Shown here: piece by piece, positions 18,146 through 27,493 of the stretch
Numbering within the stretch: position 1 is the first letter of the stretch
How the letters are laid out: the number at the start of each line of letters is the position of its first letter
Source of the DNA: Lysinibacillus cavernae
Lineage (GTDB): Bacteria > Bacillota > Bacilli > Bacillales_A > Planococcaceae
DNA: 64,000 nucleotides
Direction of reading: 5' to 3'
Assembly: GCF_009724685.1 (NCBI RefSeq)
Contig: NZ_WMEF01000002.1
Span: forward strand, 1-64,000
Notes under the pieces: model-generated
Database searches by the model: none
The model's input: the letters and a program-made list of their open reading frames with translations, nothing else
What the model was told of the DNA's origin: nothing
Program-made: the position numbers and the translations under genes

Positions 18146-20092
18146 ATGTTTGCTTTCTTACAAAAAATCGGTAAGTCGCTTATGTTTCCAATCGCTACAT
18201 TACCAGCAGCAGCATTACTATTGCGTTTAGGTTCTGGAGATATGCTTGGGGCAGTACCGAATGAAGCAATTCAGTACATCGCTAGTATTATGGCCGCTTC
18301 GGGAAATGCTATACTAGGGAATTTACCAATTATTTTTGCGATTGGTATTGCGATGGGGTTGGCACATGATAGCAGTGGAGGTGCAGCTCTTGCGGGTGCG
18401 ATTGCTCATCTCGTTTTAGTAGCTGTTTTAGGTGCAGTTAACGAAGATTTAAATATGGGTGTGTTTGGTGGAATTATTGCCGGTATTACGGCAGGTTTAT
18501 TGTATAACAAATATTATAATGTGAAATTTCCAGAATGGTTATCATTCTTTGGTGGACGGCGCTTTGTACCGATTATTACGTCCATCACCATGGCCATCTT
18601 AGGTAGTATTTTAGCGATTGTGTGGGGGCCAATTCAAGGCGGTATTGATGCTGTCGGCAATTGGATGATTGGTGCAGGATCACTTGGTGTTGGGATGTAT
18701 GGTTTCTTCAACCGTCTGTTAATTCCTGTTGGTCTACATCATGTTATTAATACAGTCATTTGGTTTGATTTCGGTGAATTTACGAATGCTGCGGGAGAAG
18801 TGGTCAAAGGGGATATCCACCGTTTCTTAGCAGGGGACCCATCTGCTGGACATTTCCAAGCTGGATTCTTCCCAATCATGATGTTTGGTTTACCAGCAGC
18901 ATGTCTTGCCATGTATTTTACAGCGAAAAAAGAAAAGCGTCCAATTGTTGGAGGGATGTTTGTATCCATCGCTTTAACAGCCTTCTTAACAGGTGTAACT
19001 GAACCTATCGAATTTTCGTTTATGTTCTTATCACCCGTTCTTTATGGTATCCATGCTGTGTTAACGGGTATTGCGCTGGCAGTTGCCTACATTGTGGGGT
19101 TCCGTGATGGTTTTGGTTTCTCGGCAGGGTTAATTGACTACTTGCTAAACTTTGGTCTAGCAGATAAACCGTTACTGTTAATTCCTTTAGGGTTAGGTTT
19201 TGGTGCAATTTACTTTGTTGTTTTCTATTTCTTAATCAAAAAATTAGACTTAAAAACACCTGGCCGTGAAGACGAAGATGAAGAAGAAGGAGAAGCCAAT
19301 ACTTCCATTTCTAACGATGTCGATTTACGTGCATACTACACAATTGAAGCATTAGGCGGAATAGACAATATTAAGCAAGTGGATTATTGTACGACTCGTT
19401 TACGTATGTCTGTGCAGGATGCCAATATTGTGGATGAAAAAACATTGAAACAAACAGGTGCACGAGGTGTTATGCGCATTAGTAAAACGAATGTTCAAGT
19501 AATAATTGGAACATCTGTTGAGTTTTTAGCTGAGGCCATGAAAGATCGTCTGAAAAGTGGTAATCCAGCACCTACGAATGCTGAGCTGTCAACAGCACAA
19601 CCTAAAGTTGAAGAAACAGCGAAAAACGAAACAACGACATTCCATGATTTCGAGATGCCAATGACAGGTGATTTACTACCATTATCAGAAGTACCAGATG
19701 AGGCATTTTCTGCAGGCTTTATGGGGCCAGGATTTGGCATTCGTCCTACAGACGGGACAGTTTATGCGCCGTTTGATGGTCAAGTGGTGATGATTTTCCC
19801 TACGAAACATGCGATTGGCTTAAAATCAGATACAGGATTAGAGCTATTAATTCATGTCGGTTTAGATACGGTCAAACTTGATGGTGAAGGCTTTGACATG
19901 TTCGTGACTGACGGTCAAAAAATTAAGCGTGGTGATGCACTGTTAAAAGCAGACATCGCACGGATTAAAGACCAAGTGCCTTCCATCATCACGCCAGTCG
20001 TTTTCACTAGCTTAATGGGGCAAGAGATTACACTTGGTAAATCAGGTTACCAACGAGCAGGCTCTACAAATATTATTGCAATGAAAAAGTAA
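18146..20092 (+). CDS. nagE: N-acetylglucosamine-specific PTS transporter, EIICBA
   Basis: The 648-residue protein holds all three PTS domains. EIIC covers roughly residues 1-385, with about ten membrane segments and a GlcNAc-type start (KIGKSLMFPIATLPAAALLLR). EIIB has its phosphocysteine at about residue 415 in VDYCTTRLRMS. EIIA has its phosphohistidine at about residue 570 in LLIHVGLDTV. It imports GlcNAc and releases GlcNAc-6-phosphate. NagA, NagB, HPr and EI follow on the same strand, which fixes the sugar. Confidence 0.93.
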   Translation: MFAFLQKIGKSLMFPIATLPAAALLLRLGSGDMLGAVPNEAIQYIASIMAASGNAILGNLPIIFAIGIAMGLAHDSSGGAALAGAIAHLVLVAVLGAVNEDLNMGVFGGIIAGITAGLLYNKYYNVKFPEWLSFFGGRRFVPIITSITMAILGSILAIVWGPIQGGIDAVGNWMIGAGSLGVGMYGFFNRLLIPVGLHHVINTVIWFDFGEFTNAAGEVVKGDIHRFLAGDPSAGHFQAGFFPIMMFGLPAACLAMYFTAKKEKRPIVGGMFVSIALTAFLTGVTEPIEFSFMFLSPVLYGIHAVLTGIALAVAYIVGFRDGFGFSAGLIDYLLNFGLADKPLLLIPLGLGFGAIYFVVFYFLIKKLDLKTPGREDEDEEEGEANTSISNDVDLRAYYTIEALGGIDNIKQVDYCTTRLRMSVQDANIVDEKTLKQTGARGVMRISKTNVQVIIGTSVEFLAEAMKDRLKSGNPAPTNAELSTAQPKVEETAKNETTTFHDFEMPMTGDLLPLSEVPDEAFSAGFMGPGFGIRPTDGTVYAPFDGQVVMIFPTKHAIGLKSDTGLELLIHVGLDTVKLDGEGFDMFVTDGQKIKRGDALLKADIARIKDQVPSIITPVVFTSLMGQEITLGKSGYQRAGSTNIIAMKK

Positions 20093-20101
20093 CAACAAAT
20101 G

Positions 20102-20164
20102 GGGCTGTTAGCTGAGGACACATAGGCAATTTGAAATTGCAAATGAACACCTTTTCAACAGCCC
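20102..20164 (+). other. Nested hairpin between nagE and nagA
   Basis: An outer stem of gggctgtt (20102-20109) with aacagccc (20157-20164) encloses a second perfect hairpin, gcaattt / aaattgc (20126-20140). No T run follows, so it is more likely an mRNA-stability or processing element than a terminator. Confidence 0.55.
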
Positions 20165-20190
20165 TTGTTCAAGAAGAGGAGATGTTTTTC

Positions 20191-21357
20191 TTGAGTTTAT
20201 TAATTCGAAACATCACAGTGGTCAACGCAAATGGTCGAGAAGAACGAGTGGATGTGTGGATGAAGGATAGCAAAATTGCTGAAATCGCCACCCATATCGA
20301 TGTCAGTGATGTGGATCAGTTAGATGGTTCAGGTAAATTTTTATTGCCAGGGTTTATTGATATGCATATTCATGGGTCTGCTCAAATGGATACAATGGAT
20401 GCCTCTGATGAAGGGCTTCATATTATGGCCAAATCGCTTTTAAAGGAAGGAACGACAAGCTTTTTAGCAACAACGATGACACAAAGCTATGACAATATTG
20501 AACGTGCCATCGCCAATGTAGCACAATTCCAGCCGCAGCTGGATGAAGCGGAAGTATTGGGCATTCACATCGAAGGACCATTTGTCTCTAAAAACCGAGC
20601 GGGCGCCCAACCTCTTGATTACATTGTTCAGCCAGATATCGATGTCTGGACAAAGTGGCAAGAACTAAGCGGCAACAAAATTAAGCAAATTACACTAGCC
20701 CCTGAAGAGCCGAACGGAATGACATCTGTGCAAAGTATTTCTAATAGCGGTGTCATCGTATCGATTGGTCACTCAGATGCTACGTTTGAGCAAATGCAAG
20801 AAGCGGTTCAATTAGGTGCAACGCAGGGGACACATTTATACAACCAAATGCGTCCATTCCATCATCGTGACCCAGGTGTAGTTGGTGGTGTCCTGTTGCT
20901 AGATGCTATAAAGGCTGAGCTGATTGTTGATTTTATTCATATGCATGAAGGTGCAGTGGAAATGGCGTATCGTTTGAAGGGAGCAGACGGGATTATTTTA
21001 ATAACCGATGCTATGCGAGCGAAGGGTATGCCTTTTGGTGAGTATGATTTAGGTGGTCAAATGGTTCATGTGACAGAAGCAGGGGCTCATTTATCAAACG
21101 GTTCATTAGCAGGCAGTATTTTAAAAATGGATCAAGCAGTGCGAAATATGCATCAAATTACGAATTGTACAGTGGAGGAGCTTGTGAAGATGTCAAGCTA
21201 TAATGCTGCCCAACAATTGAAATTAACGAATAAGGGCCAGCTTGTGCAAGGCTATGATGCGGATGCGGTAATTTTGGATGAGCATTTAATGCTTCAGCAA
21301 ACGATTAAAGCTGGTAAAGTCACATTTGATGCAATGGTAAAGGGCGATGGGCGCTAA
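20191..21357 (+). CDS. nagA: N-acetylglucosamine-6-phosphate deacetylase
   Basis: The protein has about 388 residues. It shows the amidohydrolase metal motif DMHIHGS, HIEGPF with the metal-binding glutamate, IGHSDATF and THLYNQM with the two histidines, and the catalytic aspartate in LITDAM. It removes the acetyl group from GlcNAc-6-phosphate. The frame opens upstream at 20131, but the agaggag site at 20174-20180 is only one base from ATG 20182 and about ten from TTG 20191, which then encodes MSLLIRN. TTG is therefore preferred. Confidence 0.95.
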   Translation: MSLLIRNITVVNANGREERVDVWMKDSKIAEIATHIDVSDVDQLDGSGKFLLPGFIDMHIHGSAQMDTMDASDEGLHIMAKSLLKEGTTSFLATTMTQSYDNIERAIANVAQFQPQLDEAEVLGIHIEGPFVSKNRAGAQPLDYIVQPDIDVWTKWQELSGNKIKQITLAPEEPNGMTSVQSISNSGVIVSIGHSDATFEQMQEAVQLGATQGTHLYNQMRPFHHRDPGVVGGVLLLDAIKAELIVDFIHMHEGAVEMAYRLKGADGIILITDAMRAKGMPFGEYDLGGQMVHVTEAGAHLSNGSLAGSILKMDQAVRNMHQITNCTVEELVKMSSYNAAQQLKLTNKGQLVQGYDADAVILDEHLMLQQTIKAGKVTFDAMVKGDGR

Positions 21358-21417
21358 CGTCTCATGATGCAAGCAAACATCTAGCATGGAACGATCGAAA
21401 TGAAAAGGTGATAGAAC

Positions 21418-22128
21418 ATGAATACCTATTTTCAACAAGTCAATCGATATTTAACAGTGGTGGCACAACAGGAGAGTAAACAAATTATCCATGTAGCCCA
21501 GCAAATTGTTAATCGTCTCTCACAAGGAGGCATTATCCAACTGTTTGGCTCTGGACATTCCATGTTATTAGCGCAGGAATGTTACTACAGAGCAGGAGGC
21601 TTAGTGCCTGTCAAACCGATACACATAGAATCGTTAATGCTTCATCAGGGTGCACGGCAATCCTCGCAAAATGAAAAAAAACAGGCTTTTTTAGCCTCTT
21701 ATAAGGATCAGCTACAGTTTGATGACCAAGATGTTTGTATCATCATATCAACATCAGCCAATAATCCGGCTCCCATTGATATGGCTATCTATGCGAAGGA
21801 AGCAGGTGCCTTCACCATATCACTGCAATCACTAGACTATCAACATCAGCCATCACGCCATCCGTCAGGCAAGCGTTTAGAGCATGTAGTAGATGAGATT
21901 TTGAATACGCATGTGCCATTAGGAGACGGTGTTTTAACAGTCAATCAGTTGCAATATGCACCTGTATCAACCGTTTTAGGGGCGACTTTATTAAATGCTT
22001 TATTTGCCCAAATCATTGAGCTTATGCATGAACAAGGCGAAACTATACCAGTGTTTGGTAGCAGTAATGTAGGGAAAAACAATAACGATGAGCTCATAGA
22101 TCAATATGGTCAGCGTATTCATTTCTAG
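21418..22128 (+). CDS. SIS-domain sugar-phosphate binding protein (UPF0309-like)
   Basis: The 236-residue protein contains a SIS fold: LFGSGHSMLLAQE near residue 42 and IIISTSANNPAPIDMA near residue 110, the serine/threonine loops that bind sugar phosphates. It resembles the UPF0309 group of sugar isomerase domain proteins. It lies between nagA and nagB, so an amino-sugar phosphate is its likely ligand. It might be a MurQ-like or AgaS-like enzyme; the precise reaction is not known. Confidence 0.88.
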   Translation: MNTYFQQVNRYLTVVAQQESKQIIHVAQQIVNRLSQGGIIQLFGSGHSMLLAQECYYRAGGLVPVKPIHIESLMLHQGARQSSQNEKKQAFLASYKDQLQFDDQDVCIIISTSANNPAPIDMAIYAKEAGAFTISLQSLDYQHQPSRHPSGKRLEHVVDEILNTHVPLGDGVLTVNQLQYAPVSTVLGATLLNALFAQIIELMHEQGETIPVFGSSNVGKNNNDELIDQYGQRIHF

Positions 22129-22152
22129 GTACAAAGAGAAGGAGGATATGTG

Positions 22153-22857
22153 GTGAAAATAAAAAGATTTTCCTCAAAAGAAGATTTATATGCACAAGCA
22201 GTAACCACAATCGTTGAAGCTAAAAATAATGGTGCGACAACGTTTGGGCTAGCAACTGGTGGAACAATGGAACCGTTGTATGCTAAAATCTGTAAAACGG
22301 ATATTGATTTTTCCGATTGCACTAGCTTTAATTTGGATGAATATGTTGGGCTCGAGGCAACGCATGAACAAAGCTATGCCTATTATATGAACAAACATTT
22401 ATTTCATCAAAAGCCATTTCGAGCCTCCTTTCTACCGAATGGTCTAGCAGCCGCTCCTTTAGAGGAAGCAGCTCGCTATGAAGCATTATTACAACAACAT
22501 CCCTTAGACTTTCAATTACTTGGTATCGGTCAAAATGGTCATATTGGCTTCAACGAACCAGGTACGCCATTTGATTCCTTGACACATCTAGTGACATTGG
22601 AGGAATCTACTCGCCAAGCTAATGCTCGTTTCTTTTCATCTATTGATGAAGTGCCTACACAAGCTTTCACGATGGGGATTCAATCCATTATGCGAGCAAA
22701 GTGCATTTTGTTAATTGCATTGGGAGAAACTAAGCGTGAGGTTTTAGAGCGAGTGCTGGCATGTGACTATACAGAGGATGTACCAGCAAGTGTTTTAGCC
22801 AAACATCCAAATGTCATCATTTTAACAGACTTACAAGAAGAGGAGAATAAAAAATGA
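22153..22857 (+). CDS. nagB: Glucosamine-6-phosphate deaminase
   Basis: The 234-residue protein has the NagB motifs GLATGGTMEPLY, FNLDEYVG with the catalytic aspartate and GIGQNGHIGFNEPG with the catalytic histidine and glutamate. It converts GlcN-6-phosphate to fructose-6-phosphate and ammonia. It is short, without the C-terminal allosteric segment of the E. coli enzyme, like Bacillus NagB. Two GTG codons are possible starts; 22153 is 7 nt from the aaggagg site and 22150 is only 4. Its end overlaps the HPr gene. Confidence 0.95.
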   Translation: MKIKRFSSKEDLYAQAVTTIVEAKNNGATTFGLATGGTMEPLYAKICKTDIDFSDCTSFNLDEYVGLEATHEQSYAYYMNKHLFHQKPFRASFLPNGLAAAPLEEAARYEALLQQHPLDFQLLGIGQNGHIGFNEPGTPFDSLTHLVTLEESTRQANARFFSSIDEVPTQAFTMGIQSIMRAKCILLIALGETKREVLERVLACDYTEDVPASVLAKHPNVIILTDLQEEENKK

Positions 22858-23120
22858 AAACACAACAATTTACAGTAGTCGATCCTTTAGGTATTCATGC
22901 ACGTCCAGCGAGTCAACTTGTGGCAAAAGCAACACCATTCGCTTCATCTATTGAGGTGCGTACAGAGGAAAAAGCAGCCAATCTAAAGTCCATTTTAGGT
23001 GTAATGGGATTAGCCTTAAAGCAAGGTTCTCAATTTACACTTGTTGTAGAGGGGGAAGATGAAGAGCAAGCATTTACAGCGTTAACAACACTATTAACAG
23101 AAATGGGGCTTGCACAATGA
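22854..23120 (+). CDS. ptsH: Phosphocarrier protein HPr
   Basis: The 88-residue protein has the HPr active site [11 protein letters not shown] with the phosphohistidine exactly at residue 15. The HPr kinase target is serine 46 in KSILGVMGL. Both sites are intact, so it can carry sugar transport and CcpA signalling. It is coupled to nagB and ptsI by ATGA overlaps. Placing ptsH inside the nag operon implies that GlcNAc is a main or only PTS sugar here. Confidence 0.96.
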   Translation: MKTQQFTVVDPLGIHARPASQLVAKATPFASSIEVRTEEKAANLKSILGVMGLALKQGSQFTLVVEGEDEEQAFTALTTLLTEMGLAQ

Positions 23121-24829
23121 CACATCTCACTGGTATTGCCGCTTCAGACGGCATTGCCATTGCCAAAGCGTATCGTTTTGTCCAACCAGATTTAACCATT
23201 ACTAAAACAACTGTTCAACATACCGATGCTGAGCAGCAACGTTTAGCAGCCGCCCTTGCCAAAGCAGAGCAAGAACTGGCTGCGATTCAACAGCAAACAT
23301 TGAAAAAGTTTAGTGCAGAAGAGGCAGCGATTTTTGAGGCCCATTTATTAGTGGTGAATGATCCAGAATTGATTGGACCAATCAATCAAAAAATTGCGGA
23401 CGAAGCGGTTAACGCAGAGTATGCACTGCATGAAGTTTCATCCATGTTTGTGGCATTATTTGAAGGTATGGATAACGAATACATGAGTGAGCGTGCATCC
23501 GATATTAAAGACGTAACAAACCGCATTTTAGCCCATTTACTCGGTGTACATATTCCAAATCCAAGCCATATCGAAGAACAGGTGATTATTGTTGCCAATG
23601 ATTTGACACCTTCAGAGACCGCCCAATTGGATCGAAACTTTGTCCTTGGTTTTATCACAGATATTGGTGGTCGTACTTCACATTCTGCCATTATGGCTCG
23701 TTCGTTAGAAATCCCAGCAGTAGTAGGGGCAGGAACAGCAACGACAACAATTCAAGATGGCGATCTATTAATTGTAGATGGTTTATCAGGTCAAGTCCTT
23801 GTCAATCCAACTGCAGATGTGATTGCTGACTACCAAGAAAAGGCACAAAACTTTCGTGCACAGCAAGCGGAGTGGTCAACATTAGTGAACGAACAAACCA
23901 TGTCTAAAGATGGTGTGCATGTCGAACTAGCAGCCAACATCGGATCTCCGAGTGATTTGGATAGCGTGTTGCGTCATGGTGCTGAAGGTATTGGCTTGTA
24001 TCGTACAGAGTTTTTATATATGGGTCGAGAAAACCTGCCATCAGAAGACGAGCAATTTACGGCTTATAAAATGGTCGTCGCAGGAATGAAGGGCAAGCCG
24101 GTTGTCATTCGAACATTGGATATTGGTGGCGACAAACATTTACCATATTTACCGCTGCAAGAAGAAATGAATCCATTCCTTGGTCATCGTGCCATTCGTC
24201 TATGCCTAGATCAACAGGAATTATTCCGTACGCAATTACGCGCATTACTTCGTGCATCCGTATACGGTAACCTAAAAATCATGTTCCCAATGATTGCGAC
24301 AATTCAAGAATTCCATGATGCCAAAGCGGTTTTGGTGGAAGAAAAGGAAAAGCTTATAGCAGCAGGTATTGCTGTTAGTTCTGACCTCGAAATCGGGATG
24401 ATGGTTGAAATTCCAGCCACGGCAGTGATCGCGGATATTTTTGCGAAAGAAGTAGACTTTTTCTCAATTGGAACCAATGATTTAATTCAATATACGATGG
24501 CTGCAGATCGCATGAATGAAAAAGTTTCTTATTTATATCAACCTTATAATCCAGCCATTTTACGCTTGATTCAAATGGTCATTAATGCCGCACATAAAGA
24601 ACAAAAATGGGTAGGCATGTGTGGAGAAATGGCAGGCGATGAGCTAGCTGTCCCGCTATTACTGGGCTTAGGCTTAGACGAGTTTTCAATGAGTGCGACA
24701 TCCATCTTAAAAACACGTTCCTTGCTTAAACAATTAACTGTTACAGACATGCAAGCTTTAGCAGCAGAAGCATTACAATTAGCGACAGCTGATGAAGTGA
24801 TAGAAAAAGTAAAGCAAGCTGTGAAATAA
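23117..24829 (+). CDS. ptsI: Phosphoenolpyruvate-protein phosphotransferase (enzyme I)
   Basis: The 570-residue protein is full length for enzyme I. The phosphohistidine is residue 189 in [17 protein letters not shown]. The PEP-binding barrel shows [29 protein letters not shown] and the cysteine in [10 protein letters not shown]. It passes phosphate from PEP to HPr. It is the last gene of the nag operon and is followed at once by a terminator. Confidence 0.97.
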   Translation: MTHLTGIAASDGIAIAKAYRFVQPDLTITKTTVQHTDAEQQRLAAALAKAEQELAAIQQQTLKKFSAEEAAIFEAHLLVVNDPELIGPINQKIADEAVNAEYALHEVSSMFVALFEGMDNEYMSERASDIKDVTNRILAHLLGVHIPNPSHIEEQVIIVANDLTPSETAQLDRNFVLGFITDIGGRTSHSAIMARSLEIPAVVGAGTATTTIQDGDLLIVDGLSGQVLVNPTADVIADYQEKAQNFRAQQAEWSTLVNEQTMSKDGVHVELAANIGSPSDLDSVLRHGAEGIGLYRTEFLYMGRENLPSEDEQFTAYKMVVAGMKGKPVVIRTLDIGGDKHLPYLPLQEEMNPFLGHRAIRLCLDQQELFRTQLRALLRASVYGNLKIMFPMIATIQEFHDAKAVLVEEKEKLIAAGIAVSSDLEIGMMVEIPATAVIADIFAKEVDFFSIGTNDLIQYTMAADRMNEKVSYLYQPYNPAILRLIQMVINAAHKEQKWVGMCGEMAGDELAVPLLLGLGLDEFSMSATSILKTRSLLKQLTVTDMQALAAEALQLATADEVIEKVKQAVK

Positions 24830-24836
24830 GTTATAC

Positions 24837-24876
24837 AAAAAACCATCTACCAACAAAATAGGGTAGATGGTTTTTC
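24837..24876 (+). terminator. Terminator of the nag/pts operon
   Basis: The arms aaccatctacc and ggtagatggtt are perfect complements and are followed by a T run. Confidence 0.9.
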
Positions 24877-24896
24877 GCTTCATGCGCCTAACAAGA

Positions 24897-25562
24897 TTAT
24901 TTACTTAAATTGTCGATGATGAATGGTAATTCTAATAAATCATCCATGATGGCATCTGCCTCAACACTGTCCCATTGTAAATCTTTTTTCCAAATACCTT
25001 TCATTCCTATCCTTTGAGCACCTTTTACATCATTTTCAGGATGATCCCCTATAAAAATGCATTCATTCGGAAGAACATTAAGCTTCTCTAATGCTCTGAT
25101 GAATAGTTGAGGATTTGGTTTTTTAATACCTTCCCATTCAGAAACTAAAATGACATCAAAATACTTCTCAATGGCTAAAGCTTTTATATTATTCATCTGA
25201 AATTGTCCATAGCCATTTGTAATCATGCCTAAAAGAAAATGTTCACGTTTTAATTCTTCTAACATGCTAAAAAGATTAGGAAAAGGAACACAGTGATTTT
25301 TGAATTCATTCATATAATCTTGGAGTAGTTCTTCCCAAGGAATAGTAAGCTTAAATTCATCCACTAATTGCTGATAGACTTTATCTTTCCAAACGTATCC
25401 TCGGTTATCTAATTGGATAAAACGAGCTATATAGCTTTCTTTTGGAACATGATTTAGTACCTCGTTTAATCGGTCATATTGTTTCTCAATGAATAGTTTT
25501 ACGGATTCATCTCTATTTAACAAAGTGCCATCCAAATCAAATAAGACTGCTTTTAAGTCCAT
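24897..25562 (-). CDS. HAD superfamily hydrolase
   Basis: The 221-residue protein has motif I FDLDGTLLNRDES, motif II MITNGYGQ, the lysine in KKPNPQLF and motif IV FIGDHPENDVKGA. It is related to the HAD protein at 12891-13565 and shares the LLNRD stretch after the nucleophile. The frame allows ATG 25574, but ATG 25562 has an AGGATGGTG site about 7 nt upstream and gives the usual MDLKAVLFDLDG start. The substrate is unknown. Confidence 0.88.
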   Translation of the reverse strand: MDLKAVLFDLDGTLLNRDESVKLFIEKQYDRLNEVLNHVPKESYIARFIQLDNRGYVWKDKVYQQLVDEFKLTIPWEELLQDYMNEFKNHCVPFPNLFSMLEELKREHFLLGMITNGYGQFQMNNIKALAIEKYFDVILVSEWEGIKKPNPQLFIRALEKLNVLPNECIFIGDHPENDVKGAQRIGMKGIWKKDLQWDSVEADAIMDDLLELPFIIDNLSK

Positions 25563-25673
25563 GAGATACACCATCCTAATGTGTTCTTGTTTGGAGGATT
25601 TATGGTACTATGTGAATCCACCTAAAATAAATTAAAAGTAGCTGAAAAGAAGCTTCAACTACTTTTGGTTGGA

Positions 25674-26441
25674 TTATGCGTGTTTTGAAATAATTTGCTG
25701 AAGCTTCGCTTGAAGTGTTGGTAAGTCGTGCATCGTGATGGTAGTTCTAACATAGCTTTCATCCATGTCTAATGCCTCAGAGAAGAAGCTACCAATCCCT
25801 CTCACTTTGCGGTCAATTTGCATTAAAATTTCTGCAGAATGATTGGACTGAGAGAGGAAGACCACTTCAAGCTCATCTAAATGCCCTCTAAATTGTCCTG
25901 TTGGCACAAATTCAAACTCCTGCACAAATGGATAATAGCCACGGAATCGTGAAGGCGCTTGTTCACATTCGGCTTCACGTAAACGAAAACCTAATCCACG
26001 AATAGCATCTAGTATGTGCTCTGCAAGCGTTGTTGGCTCAACACGAATATAATCCTTATCACTCGGGTCCACTGCGTTTTTAATATCCAGCCCAGTTTGA
26101 ATCCAGACCTGTGTTTTACCTGCACTAATCGGTGTTTCAAATGGTAGTGTTAACGAAATCGGAAAGACCTTTTCTTCACCAGCCCCCAATGTGAAAGGCT
26201 CTGTCACTTTGACTTTTTGCAGAGTGGCAACCTCTGTATGTTTGTGATCGTTCGACTCACGAATATACGTCGTATTCACTGATAGATAGATGGTATCCAC
26301 TTGTTGCTCGACTTGACCGCCACGCACGATAATTTCTCCTTGCATGACCTCTCCTGCTTGATAAGTATCCTTTTCCAATCGTGTATCGACTGTTGCTGAA
26401 CCTATTCCAAAACTTGCTAATGCTTTATGAAAAAAAGACAT
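25674..26441 (-). CDS. spo0M: Sporulation control protein Spo0M
   Basis: The 255-residue protein is a clear Spo0M: an arrestin-like beta sandwich beginning with MSFFHKALASFGIGSATVD, the RLEKDTYQAGEVMQGEI stretch and the LGAGEEKVFPISLTLPFETP strand region. It has no signal peptide. In B. subtilis it affects early sporulation and cell division. A gaggaatg-type ribosome site precedes the start. Its presence supports a spore-forming host. Confidence 0.95.
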   Translation of the reverse strand: MSFFHKALASFGIGSATVDTRLEKDTYQAGEVMQGEIIVRGGQVEQQVDTIYLSVNTTYIRESNDHKHTEVATLQKVKVTEPFTLGAGEEKVFPISLTLPFETPISAGKTQVWIQTGLDIKNAVDPSDKDYIRVEPTTLAEHILDAIRGLGFRLREAECEQAPSRFRGYYPFVQEFEFVPTGQFRGHLDELEVVFLSQSNHSAEILMQIDRKVRGIGSFFSEALDMDESYVRTTITMHDLPTLQAKLQQIISKHA

Positions 26442-26746
26442 CTTTCATTCCTCCTACTAACTTGGTTAGCTATACATACGCTTATCTTGTAAAAAAGTTT
26501 CAAGACTAGCAAACTTTTCGCTATACTATTTGAAAAACGAGTGGGGGATGGCAATAGAGACAGAATGTATCCGCAGAATTTGAAGCATTTTTAACAGCTT
26601 GTTATAGCGTGTACAAACAAAAAGACAAACTTTAATCATAATTTTTATCTTCCAAACGGCTTCTTGTCTTTTCTGCATCATTTATTCATATTTAGCCTTT
26701 ATACTGATTTAGGGTAGGTCTTAAACGACAGATAGAAGGTGTTTGT
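26442..26746. other. Divergent intergenic region, no gene seen
   Basis: These 305 bases separate spo0M from the plus-strand membrane gene. They are AT-rich and contain short T and A tracts and a TATACT at 26700-26705 that could be a -10 for the plus-strand gene, with no convincing -35. No short ORF with a ribosome site was found. Confidence 0.5.
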
Positions 26747-27481
26747 ATGTATAGTGTGTTGTCAACAATAAGTCAGTTTATTAGTGAGCCAATTACGCAA
26801 TTCTTACATGGTTATGAGCATTCTGCATTGACTATGGTTGTTCTTCTTGGCTTGATCGGTGCACTGGCTCCATGTCAATTAACAGGTAATTTGAGTGCTA
26901 TTACATTTTATGGGAATCGAACATTTCAAATGAAAAGTAATTGGCAGGAGATTGTGTTTTTTATTCTTGGCAAGGTCGTTGTTTTTAGTGGACTTGGCCT
27001 TTTTGCTTGGCTTTTTGGTCAATCGTTTGAAACCAAGATGACAGTATATTTTCCGATTTTTCGTCAAGCTATTGGACCGATTATGGTCATCACAGGTCTC
27101 GTGCTAATCGGTTTATTTAAGTTAACATTTCTACATCGCTTGTCACGGCTTCTTCCACCTGTGGTAAAAGAGGGAAGATTGGGCTCCTTTTTATTGGGCG
27201 CTAGTTTTTCCATTGCTTTTTGCCCAACCATGTTTGTGCTGTTCTTTGTATGGTTAATGCCAATCGTTGCAAGCACTTCCTATGGCTTGATACTGCCAAG
27301 TATTTTTGGAGTGGCAACTTCTGTACCGTTCGTCATCATGCTCGTATTTATTTATCTATTTGATGCAAAGCGTCTCATTTTACGGACAAGTATGAAGATG
27401 GGGAAGGTCATTCAAATAGTAGCAGGTATACTGTTACTGTTAATCGGTATTATGGACACCATTACATATTGGGAATTGTAA
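26747..27481 (+). CDS. CcdA/DsbD-like membrane protein (TauE/SafE-annotated type)
   Basis: The 244-residue membrane protein has six to seven hydrophobic segments. Two cysteines are embedded as GALAPCQLTGN (near residue 45) and AFCPTMFVLFF (near residue 158), the spacing of the redox cysteines of CcdA/DsbD-type electron carriers. It starts after gaaggtgtttgt. A second CcdA family gene follows 12 nt later, so both are probably co-transcribed. It may move electrons from cytoplasmic thioredoxin outward, for cytochrome c or metal-related thiol chemistry. Confidence 0.82.
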   Translation: MYSVLSTISQFISEPITQFLHGYEHSALTMVVLLGLIGALAPCQLTGNLSAITFYGNRTFQMKSNWQEIVFFILGKVVVFSGLGLFAWLFGQSFETKMTVYFPIFRQAIGPIMVITGLVLIGLFKLTFLHRLSRLLPPVVKEGRLGSFLLGASFSIAFCPTMFVLFFVWLMPIVASTSYGLILPSIFGVATSVPFVIMLVFIYLFDAKRLILRTSMKMGKVIQIVAGILLLLIGIMDTITYWEL

Positions 27482-27493
27482 GGAGCTAACAAA

